49,707 bases of DNA from Aalborgiella sp031390045 (GCA_031390045.1 JANMTB010000134.1:1-49707); one strand, 5' to 3'. Shown: positions 8,693 through 17,568, counted from the stretch's first letter. Translations and numbers: made by a program. The notes: generated by a model from the letters alone, not told the origin.

Positions 8693-9520
8693 GTGAACGA
8701 CGCTAAAAACGACAGCAAAATCGCCTTTATAGGCGGCGGCAACATGGCTAGCGCCATGATCGGTGGTTTGATCAAACAAGGCATGCCTGCCAGCAGCATT
8801 TTGGTGGTTGAACCCTTTGAGCCAGTGCGAGACAAACTGCTGCAAGATTTCGGCATCAAAGCAATGGTTGCACCGTTACCTGTTTTAGCTGCTGCCGGTT
8901 TGATCATTTGGGCAGTGAAACCGCAAGTCTTCAAAGACGCAGCGCAACAAACTGGTAACTTTGCACCTACAGCCCTTCATTTCAGCGTGGCAGCAGGTAT
9001 TCGCAGCGACAGCATTGCCGTATGGCTAGGTAGTAACAATATCGTGCGATCCATGCCCAATACGCCTGCTTTGATTGGCAAGGGAATAACCGCTCTCTTT
9101 GCACGCTCCGCAGTGACAGCATCCGGCAAAGCGTGGGTAGAACGCGTAGTTGCCAGCATGGGGGAATTTTTGTGGCTATCGGAAGAGTCGCAGCTGGACG
9201 CGGTTACAGCCATTTCCGGTTCAGGCCCAGCCTATGTTTTTTACTTTTTAGAAGCCATGACCGAAGCAGCCGTAAAAATGGGTTTGAGTGCAGAACAAGG
9301 TCGTCGTCTAGCCATTGCCACCTTCAGCGGCGCAGCGGAATTAGCCGATCGATCTGATGAACCACTTGAGATACTCCGACAACGCGTTACATCCAAAGGA
9401 GGGACGACCTACGCGGCATTGTCTTCTATGGAAAATGACAATATCAAACAGAATTTTATAAATGCCATGCAAGCTGCTGAAAAACGCGCTAAAGAATTAG
9501 GTGATGAGTTTGGCGGTTAA
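8693..9520 (+). CDS. proC: Pyrroline-5-carboxylate reductase
   Basis: This enzyme catalyses the last step of proline synthesis, NAD(P)H-dependent reduction of 1-pyrroline-5-carboxylate. The N-terminal Rossmann motif is IAFIGGGNMASAMIGG and the family signature ISGSGPAYVFYFLEAM lies near residue 170. I chose GTG 8693 (275 residues, VNDAKNDSKIAF), because AAAGG precedes it by 7 bases and the length then matches the family. A frame open from 8627 would run back into glpK and adds no homologous sequence. The 3' end overlaps the convergent ubiA by 24 bases. Confidence 0.95.
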   Translation: MNDAKNDSKIAFIGGGNMASAMIGGLIKQGMPASSILVVEPFEPVRDKLLQDFGIKAMVAPLPVLAAAGLIIWAVKPQVFKDAAQQTGNFAPTALHFSVAAGIRSDSIAVWLGSNNIVRSMPNTPALIGKGITALFARSAVTASGKAWVERVVASMGEFLWLSEESQLDAVTAISGSGPAYVFYFLEAMTEAAVKMGLSAEQGRRLAIATFSGAAELADRSDEPLEILRQRVTSKGGTTYAALSSMENDNIKQNFINAMQAAEKRAKELGDEFGG

Positions 9521-10369
9521 TGAATAATGCAAAAAAACACCTAAAAAAACTGCAAGGCCATACCAATGGTTTAGCCGAAAAGCCTTAAAGCAAGCGTCTC
9601 TTTCACGATGTCGAATCAAGCTAATATGCCAAATAGCCTGCAAAATAGCAACAAATAATGCTATAAAATAAATAGCAATATAGTCATATAATACGCCGGC
9701 TACGACCAAAAGTGTTATGTTTATGAGGTAGCACAAAGCCACGATCACCACATCATACCGCCCCATGGTGATGGCAGATGTTTTCATGCCTATTTTCAAA
9801 TCATCATCACGGTCGACCATGGCGTATTCAGTATCATAAGCCAGCACCCAAAACAGATTACCCAATAATAAATACCAAGCCAGCCAAGGTATATTATTTT
9901 GAACTGCTGCAAAAGCCATAGGAATACCAAAACTAAAAGCTATGCCCAATATGGCTTGCGGCATCGCGAAAAATCGTTTGGCGTATGGATAGAAAATCGC
10001 CACAGCCAATGCTGCGAATGACCACAAAATAGTGGTCTTATTCGTCGTTAAAACCAAACCGAAAGCTATTAGAGCGAGTATGGCGCCAAAAATCAATGCT
10101 TCTTTGCTAGACAATGCGCCTGTGGTAACTGGTCGCTGTGCAGTGCGCTTCACGTGTTTGTCAAAATCTTTGTCGGCAACGTCATTTAAGCAGCATCCGG
10201 CGCTGCGCATTAATATCGTACCGAGTATAAAAACGACTAATAAATGCCAACCAGGAAAACCTTTGGCAGCTATCCACAACGCCGTTAATGTAGGCCACAA
10301 TAATAAAAACCAACCCGCTGGACGATTCCACCGAATTAAATCTAAATATAGAGATAATTTTCTGCGCAT
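9497..10369 (-). CDS. ubiA: 4-hydroxybenzoate octaprenyltransferase
   Basis: This integral membrane prenyltransferase attaches the isoprenoid tail to 4-hydroxybenzoate in ubiquinone synthesis. It has 290 residues with multiple hydrophobic helices and both Mg-diphosphate Asp motifs: NDVADKDFD (near 62-70) and DTEYAMVDRDDD (near 178-190). The segment around residues 221-237 (VAGVLYDYIAIY) is encoded by a copy of the window's dispersed repeat. It lies in the less conserved part after the second Asp motif, so the enzyme is probably active. The C-terminal eight codons overlap the convergent proC. Confidence 0.95.
   Translation of the reverse strand: MRRKLSLYLDLIRWNRPAGWFLLLWPTLTALWIAAKGFPGWHLLVVFILGTILMRSAGCCLNDVADKDFDKHVKRTAQRPVTTGALSSKEALIFGAILALIAFGLVLTTNKTTILWSFAALAVAIFYPYAKRFFAMPQAILGIAFSFGIPMAFAAVQNNIPWLAWYLLLGNLFWVLAYDTEYAMVDRDDDLKIGMKTSAITMGRYDVVIVALCYLINITLLVVAGVLYDYIAIYFIALFVAILQAIWHISLIRHRERDACFKAFRLNHWYGLAVFLGVFLHYSLTAKLIT
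9659..9707 (+). repeat. Dispersed CGCCGGCT repeat, copy inside ubiA
   Basis: A hairpin TGCTAT-AAAATAA-ATAGCA (9659-9677) is followed by the core ATACGCCGGCTAC. The order and spacing match the intergenic copies at 46804 and 49495 read on the other strand. Here the element is translated in the minus strand as part of UbiA. Confidence 0.7.
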
Positions 10370-10390
10370 TTACAACTATTTTTTATAATA

Positions 10391-11407
10391 TCAAGATAAT
10401 CTTGAAACACCTGGCAATTCGCAAGCGTAAATGGCGTTTCTTAGTGCTGCTATGGCTTCATAGCGCGTAAAACTGCGCCGCCAGACCAAAACCACGCGTC
10501 GTGTAGGCGGTTGGACGCGTTTGTCATCGGTGATGGGGCGGTAAATCACCAAGGCGTCTTCCATTTGCGGTTTAGATTTTTTCTTATTCAATGTCGTCTT
10601 TGACGAACTCCCAACTAACGCACTGCTAGGCACACTCAAACGCGGCACCAATGTAACGCCCATGCCAGCGGCGACCATGTGCTTGATCGTCTCTAGCGAC
10701 GAGCCCTCAAAGCTTTTGCGAATGCCCATGCTGCCTGACGTTGAATGCGACGATGAATCACCTGAAAACCGCGCAAACTCAGGGCAAACTTCAAGCACGT
10801 GGTCTCTGAAACAATGCCCTGTGCCAAGCAGCAACATGGTTTCGGCCTTAAGCTGCTCTACCGTGACCGCATCTTGTTTAGCAAACGGATGATTCGCCGG
10901 CATCGCTGCCAAAAAGGGCTCGTCATACAAAGGCGCAACCGCAAGATTAGTGTCTGGAAATGGCTCTGCCAAAATCGCGCAATCTAGCTCGCCTGTGCGC
11001 AACAGTTCAAGCAGTTTCACGGTGAGATTTTCTTGCAACATCAAGGGCATTTGGGGTGTTTTGGCGATGACGTTTTTCACCAAATCAGGCAACAAATAGG
11101 GCCCGATGGTGTAGATCACGCCCAGCTTCAGCGCGCCAGCCAGTGGGTCTTTGCCGCGCTTGGCTATTTCTTTGATGTGTGACGCCTGCTCCAGCACACT
11201 TTGCGCTTGCAATACCACCTCGGAACCTAGTGGCGTGACGGTGACTTCGGTAGCGCTACGCTCAAAAAGTTTTAAATCTAGCTCTTCTTCTAGCTTTTTG
11301 ATCGCCAAACTCAGGGTCGGCTGCGACACATGGCAGGCATCGGCCGCTTTGCCAAAATGCTTTTCTCTAGCAACAGCGACGATGTATTTCAGCTCAGTTA
11401 AAGTCAT
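10391..11407 (-). CDS. oxyR: Peroxide-sensing LysR-type regulator OxyR
   Basis: This 338-residue LysR-type activator has an N-terminal helix-turn-helix (about 1-60, with DACHVSQPTLSLAIKKLEEE) and a C-terminal sensor domain. The redox pair is present at exactly the E. coli positions: GTGHCFRDHVLEVCPE puts the cysteines at 199 and 208, which form the regulatory disulfide under hydrogen peroxide. It is longer than the usual 305-315 residues because of two Ser/Lys-rich stretches (about 214-226 and 262-281). It ends 22 bases from the start of ubiA, on the same strand, so the two may be co-transcribed. The divergent neighbour is an acyl-CoA synthetase. Confidence 0.95.
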   Translation of the reverse strand: MTLTELKYIVAVAREKHFGKAADACHVSQPTLSLAIKKLEEELDLKLFERSATEVTVTPLGSEVVLQAQSVLEQASHIKEIAKRGKDPLAGALKLGVIYTIGPYLLPDLVKNVIAKTPQMPLMLQENLTVKLLELLRTGELDCAILAEPFPDTNLAVAPLYDEPFLAAMPANHPFAKQDAVTVEQLKAETMLLLGTGHCFRDHVLEVCPEFARFSGDSSSHSTSGSMGIRKSFEGSSLETIKHMVAAGMGVTLVPRLSVPSSALVGSSSKTTLNKKKSKPQMEDALVIYRPITDDKRVQPPTRRVVLVWRRSFTRYEAIAALRNAIYACELPGVSRLS

Positions 11408-11477
11408 ATGACCGACATTTTGCCACTACGATTCAGATAAAACGCTGCCGCCTACAAAAACTATAGCTTTGAGACGT

Positions 11478-11506
11478 TTGACACTCTACTGGCTTGAAGG
11501 TAATCT
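11478..11506 (+). promoter_or_regulatory. Sigma-70-like promoter of first acyl-CoA synthetase
   Basis: TTGACA (11478-11483), a 17-base spacer and TAATCT (11501-11506) lie 54 bases before the start codon. The second paralogue has the same arrangement (TTGACA-N17-TAACCT), which supports this reading although the -10 box is weak. Confidence 0.5.
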
Positions 11507-11560
11507 TAGTTATGAGCCTAAGTTCACAAGATGAATACTAAAAATTAGAAAGCTTGAGAC

Positions 11561-13243
11561 ATGACAACATCAAATTTGCCCAATTTGCTGGACTATGTGT
11601 ATGACCATGAGGCGAATCATCCCGAACGGATTTACCTAACCCAACCCATAGGTAACAACCAAATCATTGACTACACGTGGGGGCAAACGCTAGACCAAGC
11701 GCGGCGCATGGCGGCACATTTGCGAAGTTTGAACTTTGAACCTAGTGCGCGCATCGCCATTTTGTCGAAAAACTGCGCACATTTCTTCATGGCGGAATTG
11801 GCTATTTGGATGGCAGGCGGTACCACCGTGGCGATCTTCCCGACAGAAAACGCAGCCACGGTGAAATACGTGCTGGAGCACAGCGGTGCGAGCTTGCTTT
11901 TTGTCGGGAAATTAGATACTTGGGATCAACAGGTCGCAGGTGTGCCTTCTGGGCTACCCTTGATAGCGTTTCCACTGGCACCCAAAACCGCGATTGAAAG
12001 CTGGGACAGCATCGTTGCCCGCACAGCACCTGTGGCTGGCAGGCCTAGCCGACAGGGCGACGATTTGGCGATGATCACTTACACATCTGGTTCAACCGGT
12101 CAACCCAAAGGTGTTATGCATAATTTTGAACGCATCACCGCTGTCGTCGTTCTCATCTCGAAGGATAAAGAACTTATGGGCATTGGGGATAGGAACCGCA
12201 TGCTGTCCTACTTGCCTTTGGCTCATATTTTTGAAAGAGCGTATGTACTGTGTTCCACACTCTTCGACGGCAATTTCCACGTATTCTTTGCAGAATCGTT
12301 AAACACCTTTGCGCAAGACTTGCAACGCGCACGCCCCACACTGTTTTTGTCCGTTCCTAGGCTGTGGATCAAATTTCAGCAAGGCGTATTCGCAAAAATT
12401 TCACCGAAAAAACTTGATCGGCTGCTCAGTATTCCATTCTTGGGGAAAATCGTTGCTCGCAAAGTTTTGAGCGGTTTGGGACTAGACCAAGTGTTGTTTG
12501 CTAGCAGCGGCTCTGCGCCACTGCCGGTTGAGCTGATCGTTTGGTACCGCCGCCTAGGACTTAATCTGATGGAAGGCTACGGCATGACGGAAGATTTTGC
12601 CTACTCCTACAACTCAACAGTAGATAAATGCTTGCCTGGTTACGTCGGTGTGCCTAGGGACAGTGTTCAAGTTCGGCTCAGCGACGAAGGCGAAATACTG
12701 GTTAAATCCCCTGGGCAATTGGTGGGTTATTACAAACGTCCAGATTTAGACGCTGAATCATTCACAGACGATGGTTTTTTCAAAACAGGTGATTTGGGCA
12801 GTATCAACAAAGATGGTTTACTCAAAATCACGGGGCGCATCAAAGAACTGTTCAAAACTGGCAAAGGCAAATACGTAGCCCCAGCGCCGATTGAAAACAA
12901 GTTAAACGCCCACCCTATGATTGAATCCAGCATGGTATCTGGCGTGGGTCAATCCGCTTCTTATGCCTTGATCGTTTTGGCAGAAGATGTGCGCCCCAAG
13001 ATAAATGACGCGGCTTTTAAGGCCGAAATTACTGAGCAAATGATCGGATTACTCAAAGAAACCAACAAAGGTTTGGCCGATTATGAACAAATGAAAATGA
13101 TCGTGATTGCAAATGAGCCATGGTCGATTGACAACGGCTGCTTGACGCCTACCATGAAAATCAAGCGTTCAAAAATTGAAGAGAAGGTAGCACCGCTTGT
13201 CGATGCATGGTTTGAAGGCAAAGACGCGGTTTTGTGGTCATAA
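11561..13243 (+). CDS. AMP-dependent long-chain acyl-CoA synthetase, paralogue 1
   Basis: This 560-residue enzyme of the ANL (adenylate-forming) superfamily should activate a fatty acid to its acyl-CoA via an acyl-adenylate. The AMP-binding P-loop motif is TYTSGSTGQPKGVMH (about residue 170-185). The A5 motif is GYGMTEDFAYSY, and the hinge and C-terminal motif is GDLGSINKDGLLKITGRIKE. The conserved C-terminal catalytic Lys is probably in TPTMKIKRSKI. It resembles the FadD15-type AMP-dependent synthetases more than E. coli FadD. It is followed by a close paralogue with the same promoter pattern. The fatty acid used is unknown. Confidence 0.9.
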   Translation: MTTSNLPNLLDYVYDHEANHPERIYLTQPIGNNQIIDYTWGQTLDQARRMAAHLRSLNFEPSARIAILSKNCAHFFMAELAIWMAGGTTVAIFPTENAATVKYVLEHSGASLLFVGKLDTWDQQVAGVPSGLPLIAFPLAPKTAIESWDSIVARTAPVAGRPSRQGDDLAMITYTSGSTGQPKGVMHNFERITAVVVLISKDKELMGIGDRNRMLSYLPLAHIFERAYVLCSTLFDGNFHVFFAESLNTFAQDLQRARPTLFLSVPRLWIKFQQGVFAKISPKKLDRLLSIPFLGKIVARKVLSGLGLDQVLFASSGSAPLPVELIVWYRRLGLNLMEGYGMTEDFAYSYNSTVDKCLPGYVGVPRDSVQVRLSDEGEILVKSPGQLVGYYKRPDLDAESFTDDGFFKTGDLGSINKDGLLKITGRIKELFKTGKGKYVAPAPIENKLNAHPMIESSMVSGVGQSASYALIVLAEDVRPKINDAAFKAEITEQMIGLLKETNKGLADYEQMKMIVIANEPWSIDNGCLTPTMKIKRSKIEEKVAPLVDAWFEGKDAVLWS

Positions 13244-13270
13244 ATCAATAAATACAGGCAAATTTATCCT

Positions 13271-13322
13271 GCAGTCGGCGTATTTAATGCTTATTATGCT
13301 ATTTTTATTATAGCAAAATAGT
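13271..13322 (-). repeat. Dispersed CGCCGGCT repeat, intergenic copy
   Basis: This degenerate copy lies in the 233-base gap between the two acyl-CoA synthetase genes: core AGTCGGCGTATTTAATG, then the hairpin TGCTAT (13297-13302) / ATAGCA (13310-13315). The rest of the gap carries the promoter of the second gene and nothing else I recognise. Confidence 0.65.
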
Positions 13323-13379
13323 CGCCCGATTTTTTACAGTAGATGCACAATCCTAGGGTTTACGCTGTGAATATCTAGT

Positions 13380-13408
13380 TTGACATCATTAGAAGCATAC
13401 AGTAACCT
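13380..13408 (+). promoter_or_regulatory. Sigma-70-like promoter of second acyl-CoA synthetase
   Basis: TTGACA (13380-13385), a 17-base spacer and TAACCT (13403-13408) lie 68 bases before the start codon. The box sequences and spacing repeat those of the first paralogue, so the promoter was probably duplicated with the gene. Confidence 0.5.
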
Positions 13409-13476
13409 TGCTTTTCCCGTAAATCTATCTCTTATCTATCATTTACTTATCATTTTTCACATCTTAAGGTCGAGAC

Positions 13477-15168
13477 ATGTCCACTTCTACAAAAAAACCT
13501 ACTTTACTTGACCTCGTTTATGACCATGAAGCAACCACGCCAAACACAGTCTATTTGACCCAGCCGTTGGGCAACAACCAAGTGGTTGACTACACTTGGG
13601 CTCAAACGATGGATCAAGCCAGACGTATGGCGACGCATTTGAAAAGCTTGAATTTAGAGCCGGGCGCACGTATCGGTCTGTTGTCCAAAAACTGTGCTCA
13701 TTTTTTCATGGCCGAGCTGGCGATTTGGATGTCCGGCCACACCACCGTTGCTATTTTCCCGACCGAGGGTGCTGAGACCGTCAAATACGTGCTGGAGCAC
13801 AGTGGCGCAAGCCTGTTGTTTGTGGGCAAGCTAGATGCCTATGCCAAACAAAAACCGGGCGTTCCGGCTGGCATGCCTTGCATTGCGTTTCCACTTGCTG
13901 AAAAGTCAGACATGGAGACATGGGACGCTATCACTGCGCGCACTGCGCCGATAGCAGGTCGCCCAAGCCGTAAAGGTGACGACATTGCCATGATTATTTA
14001 CACCTCAGGCTCTACCGGTCAGCCTAAAGGCGTGATGCACAGCTTTGAGCGCTTTGCGGATGTTGCTCAAGGTATTTCCAAACGAATGGATGAGACTTAT
14101 TTGGGTAAAGGTTCGGTCAACCGCGCTTTGTCTTACTTGCCTTTGGCACACGTTTACGAGCGTGCGTTTTTGGAAGGCTACTCTATGGCTAACGGCAAAA
14201 TACATGTGTTTTTTGCTGAATCGCTTGACACCTTTGTGCAAGATTTGAACCGCGCAAAACCGACGATATTCCTCTCTGTGCCAAGGCTGTGGCTGAAATT
14301 CATGCAAGGCGTATCTGCCAAGATGCCGCCTGCCAAACTCAACCGCTTACTATCGATACCTATTCTCAACAAAATTGTTGCGAAAAAAGTGTTAACTGGC
14401 TTGGGGCTCGATCAAGTCAAAGTAGCTGCCAGCGGTTCAGCACCCTTGCCGCCTTCTCTCATTTCTTGGTACCGTCGTTTAGGTCTGAATTTGCTAGAAG
14501 GCTACGGCATGACGGAAGACATGGCCTATTCGCACACCATGACGAAAGATAAAAATCAAGTGGGCTATGTTGGTATTCCTTACGAGGGTGTGCAAGCTCG
14601 CATCAGCGATGCAGGTGAAATTCAAATCAAATCACCGGGTCAAATGGTAGGCTATTACAAACGTCCCGATTTGGATGCTGAAGTCTTCACTGAAGACGGA
14701 TTTTTCTGTACAGGTGACCAAGGCGAATACAGCGCTGATGGTCAACTCAAAATCACGGGCCGCTTGAAAGAGTTGTTCAAAACCGGCAAAGGCAAATACG
14801 TTGCACCTGCGCCGATTGAAAACAAGCTCAATGCACACCCAATGATTGAATCCAGCATGGTATCTGGCGTGGGTCAAGCCGCTTCTTACGCCTTGGTCGT
14901 CTTGGCTGAAGACGTGCGTCCGAAATTGAAAGATCCTGCTTTCAAGGCAGAAGTCACGGAGCAGATGACGACCTTGCTCAAAGAAACCAACAAAGGTTTG
15001 GCTGATTACGAAAAAATGCAAATGGTCGTCATCGCCAATGAGCCATGGTCGATTGACAACGGCTGCCTAACACCAACCTTGAAAATCAAGCGCGCCAAAA
15101 TTGAAGCCATGGTCGAACCACAGGTGGAAAAATGGTTTGATGCTAAAGACAAGGTAATGTGGTCTTAA
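13477..15168 (+). CDS. AMP-dependent long-chain acyl-CoA synthetase, paralogue 2
   Basis: This 563-residue ANL-superfamily enzyme is a tandem paralogue of the preceding gene. The motifs are the same: IYTSGSTGQPKGVMH, GYGMTEDMAYSH and the TGRLKELFKTGKGKYVAPAP segment of the C-terminal domain. The two proteins align over their full length. The most divergent part is around the acyl-binding region (about 190-225, DVAQGISKRMDETYLGKGSV against the shorter AVVVLISKDKELMGIGDR), so chain-length preference may differ. One stretch near the 3' end (14842-14877) is identical at the DNA level in both genes. slyX starts 6 bases downstream. Confidence 0.9.
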   Translation: MSTSTKKPTLLDLVYDHEATTPNTVYLTQPLGNNQVVDYTWAQTMDQARRMATHLKSLNLEPGARIGLLSKNCAHFFMAELAIWMSGHTTVAIFPTEGAETVKYVLEHSGASLLFVGKLDAYAKQKPGVPAGMPCIAFPLAEKSDMETWDAITARTAPIAGRPSRKGDDIAMIIYTSGSTGQPKGVMHSFERFADVAQGISKRMDETYLGKGSVNRALSYLPLAHVYERAFLEGYSMANGKIHVFFAESLDTFVQDLNRAKPTIFLSVPRLWLKFMQGVSAKMPPAKLNRLLSIPILNKIVAKKVLTGLGLDQVKVAASGSAPLPPSLISWYRRLGLNLLEGYGMTEDMAYSHTMTKDKNQVGYVGIPYEGVQARISDAGEIQIKSPGQMVGYYKRPDLDAEVFTEDGFFCTGDQGEYSADGQLKITGRLKELFKTGKGKYVAPAPIENKLNAHPMIESSMVSGVGQAASYALVVLAEDVRPKLKDPAFKAEVTEQMTTLLKETNKGLADYEKMQMVVIANEPWSIDNGCLTPTLKIKRAKIEAMVEPQVEKWFDAKDKVMWS

Positions 15169-15174
15169 AGCCTT

Positions 15175-15393
15175 GTGGAGGTTAATCGCAACAATGACGA
15201 GCGCTTAACTGCGCTCGAAATCAAAGCCAGCTACGCCGAAGACCAAATTGATCAGCTCGACCAAGTAATCATCCGTCAGCAAGTGCAAATCGATTTACTG
15301 ATTAACGAGATTGCAAGTTTGCGTCAATCTAGCACTGACGGCGGTATCGGTGCTGCACGTAATTTGCGTGACGATTTGCCACCGCATTTTTGA
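15175..15393 (+). CDS. slyX: SlyX family protein
   Basis: This 72-residue protein matches SlyX in length and in its layout: an N-terminal coiled coil (DERLTALEIKASYAEDQIDQL, about 8-28, continuing to about 50) and a C-terminal DLPPHF tail typical of the family. The function of SlyX is not established. The start is GTG 15175, 6 bases after the acyl-CoA synthetase stop. The stop TGA overlaps the ATG of the next gene (TGATG). Confidence 0.85.
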   Translation: MEVNRNNDERLTALEIKASYAEDQIDQLDQVIIRQQVQIDLLINEIASLRQSSTDGGIGAARNLRDDLPPHF

Positions 15394-16025
15394 TGTCGGG
15401 CACATTAACGACCATTCTGCAGGCGCAGGGTTTGTCTTTTCGATTCCCGCAGCAACAGGTTTTCGATAACTTTTCAGTATCAATACCTGTGGGCATCACC
15501 TATATCATCGGTGACGAAAGTGTCGGTAAATCCACACTATTGCGTTTGCTAGCTGGAGATTTAACACCGCTGGCTGGCGATGTGGCAATCAACGGCATCA
15601 GCTTAACCAAAGACCTACCAAGCTACCGAAAGCAGGTGTTCTGGATAGATCCGCGAACGACTGCGCATGACCAGTTGGTGGTGAATGACTATTTTGACTT
15701 GCAGCGCAAGTTTTACTCAAATTTTGATGACGCCGCTTTGGCCGAATTGATTAAAAGCCTGAGCTTGACCGAGCATGTATCTAAGGAAATTTACAAGCTC
15801 TCTGCAGGCTCAAAACGCAAAGTCTGGTTAGCAGCTGCCTTTGCCAGCGGCGCAGCAGTAACTTTGATTGACGAACCTTTTTCGGCACTAGACAAAGCAT
15901 CGATTGGCTATCTACTGGATCGACTAGACACATATGCTCAGAATAAGCTTCGCGCTTGGGTCATTGCAGACTATGAAGTACCGCAGGATTTATCGACGAC
16001 TTTTAGTATCGATTTAGACGTCTAG
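15393..16025 (+). CDS. Orphan ABC-type ATPase
   Basis: This 210-residue stand-alone ABC ATPase has Walker A GDESVGKST (about 40-48), a variant signature LSAGSKRKVWLAAA, and Walker B VTLIDEPF followed by SALD. The usual switch histidine is not evident: the equivalent region reads AWVIADYEVP. I chose ATG 15393, which overlaps the slyX stop. A TTG three bases earlier is also open. No permease or binding protein is adjacent, so the substrate and even a transport role are uncertain. The stop codon TAG (16023-16025) lies within a copy of the dispersed repeat. Confidence 0.75.
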   Translation: MSGTLTTILQAQGLSFRFPQQQVFDNFSVSIPVGITYIIGDESVGKSTLLRLLAGDLTPLAGDVAINGISLTKDLPSYRKQVFWIDPRTTAHDQLVVNDYFDLQRKFYSNFDDAALAELIKSLSLTEHVSKEIYKLSAGSKRKVWLAAAFASGAAVTLIDEPFSALDKASIGYLLDRLDTYAQNKLRAWVIADYEVPQDLSTTFSIDLDV

Positions 16026-16072
16026 CCGGCGTATTTATTAACTAAACTGCTACAAAATATATGGCGCAATAG
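16022..16072 (-). repeat. Dispersed CGCCGGCT repeat, intergenic copy giving a stop codon
   Basis: The core CTAGCCGGCGTATTTATTA is intact, but the hairpin half (ACTGCTACAAAATATATGGCGC) has decayed. The TAG in CTAGCC is the stop codon of the upstream ABC ATPase gene. Confidence 0.7.
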
Positions 16073-16084
16073 ATGAAGAAAGCT

Positions 16085-16348
16085 CTAAATTTTTCGCTTC
16101 AATCTACCCGTCGTATCCATTGACACAGGGACGACACCCGCCGCATGCCGCTGGTTGTTGCACAGCTCGTGACTGATGGCCAGATTTTCTGCATGGCTGT
16201 TGCCACCTTCGCCCTTGGGTTTGATGTGCTCTAGCGTGGCGGCTTCAGACAACACGTGCTCACCACACACCCAGCATGGCACCACACCGTGCAGCTGCCG
16301 CGCCACGGCTTTATACATTTTTTCTCGGATTTGATTCAACCTGCTCAT
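16085..16348 (-). CDS. Small HNH endonuclease-like protein
   Basis: This 87-residue protein has an HNH/McrA-type fold signature. It has a zinc knuckle CWVCG (Cys25, Cys28), the catalytic-type pair EHIKP (Glu40-His41, where DH is commoner), Asn55 in ENLAISH, His60 and Cys63 in HELCNNQR. These residues fit a nicking or cleaving betabetaalpha-metal domain. There is no sign of a phage, intein or restriction context. It starts 10 bases after the end of the esterase-like gene upstream on the same strand. The role is unknown. Confidence 0.7.
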   Translation of the reverse strand: MSRLNQIREKMYKAVARQLHGVVPCWVCGEHVLSEAATLEHIKPKGEGGNSHAENLAISHELCNNQRHAAGVVPVSMDTTGRLKRKI

Positions 16349-16357
16349 GCAGAAATT

Positions 16358-17545
16358 TTATTCCTGTGTCCCAATAGCTTCGTACACTTTTTGCTTGTAC
16401 TCAAACCAAAATGGGTTCCAAAACCCCCAATGGCGCTGCGTCATCACGACGCCGGAATAGCCGGTGCTTGGCGACACCCACCAGTGTGTACCCCCCAAAC
16501 CGCCCCACTGAAATTCTCCAGTCGGTGAATTGGGTTGAAATTCTGACATGCTACGTGTCACCGCCCCACCCAAGCCGAAACCCAAGCTGGGGAACGCCCC
16601 GACATTGGCTACGTGTATGCAGCGCTCTGGCGGCAACTGGTCGCGCAACATCTCAGCAAGAGTGGCTGGCTTGAGGTAAGTGCCAAAATTTGGTGTTAAT
16701 TGCTGCATCAAGCGCAGCATATCTGCCTGCGTCGTGACCACGCCACTGCTGCCGGCTTGACGTGGCACGGGGTCTAAAAATGCGTTTGGCCAAGGCATGT
16801 TGTCCAAACGTTTGAGGCCAGGCTTGCTAGGCTGTTTTGCATCCCCGATATAGAGCGCCGTAAAGCGCGACACCTGCTCAGGTCGCAGCACGTAAGTGGT
16901 ATCAACCATGCCAAGCGGCGCGAAGAGCCGTGTTTTAAGCGCATCTGCATAGCCCTGACCTGTCACGATCTCAACCAAGCGAGCCAACACGTCGGGTGCC
17001 ATCGAATACTCCCAACCTTGCCCAGGCTGGTAGATGAGTGGCAAGCTACCAAGTTGATCCATCAGCTGCTCTAAAGTCGTATCATTTTTACGTGCGCCTG
17101 ATGCGTGATAAGCGTTAAAAATCATGCTCCCCATGTCAAACACGCCATGACTCAAACCCGCTTGATGGCTGAGCAAATGCCGAATGGTGATGTCGTTTTG
17201 CAAGGCTTCTGTGTCATCCAGGGTCGTCGCGTTCGGCTTCAAAACACGTACTTTGCCAAACGCTGGCATCCACTTTTTGATAGGGTCATCGATGGAAAAA
17301 TAGCCGTCGTCCGCCAATTTCAGCACCAACAATGAGGTCATGATTTTGGTGTTCGAATACGCGCGATGAATATGGTCAACCCGCAATGCTTCGCCGCTTT
17401 CCATGTCCGCCATGCCTGTGCAAAAGGCATCAACGACCTCACCATTGAACATCACGGCGGCAGAAACGCCTGCCAATAACTGCCTATCAATCGCGTTTTG
17501 TAATTCAGAATGAGCCGCAGTGAAATCTATTTTTTGTGTCGTCAT
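16358..17545 (-). CDS. Class C beta-lactamase-like serine hydrolase (family VIII esterase type)
   Basis: This serine hydrolase of the beta-lactamase/PBP class C fold has 395 residues from the chosen start. The nucleophile motif SxxK is seen in RAYSNTKIMTSLL (about residue 80). The catalytic Tyr motif is WEYSMAPDV, and the WGGLGGTHWW segment near the C terminus matches the third motif of family VIII esterases. There is no signal peptide, which favours a cytoplasmic esterase over an antibiotic-degrading enzyme. I chose ATG 17545 (MTTQKIDF). A frame from 17572 would overlap recG and gives an unlikely N terminus. recG ends just upstream on the same strand. Confidence 0.82.
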   Translation of the reverse strand: MTTQKIDFTAAHSELQNAIDRQLLAGVSAAVMFNGEVVDAFCTGMADMESGEALRVDHIHRAYSNTKIMTSLLVLKLADDGYFSIDDPIKKWMPAFGKVRVLKPNATTLDDTEALQNDITIRHLLSHQAGLSHGVFDMGSMIFNAYHASGARKNDTTLEQLMDQLGSLPLIYQPGQGWEYSMAPDVLARLVEIVTGQGYADALKTRLFAPLGMVDTTYVLRPEQVSRFTALYIGDAKQPSKPGLKRLDNMPWPNAFLDPVPRQAGSSGVVTTQADMLRLMQQLTPNFGTYLKPATLAEMLRDQLPPERCIHVANVGAFPSLGFGLGGAVTRSMSEFQPNSPTGEFQWGGLGGTHWWVSPSTGYSGVVMTQRHWGFWNPFWFEYKQKVYEAIGTQE

Positions 17546-17568
17546 CCAGCCATCATACTGAATGTATT

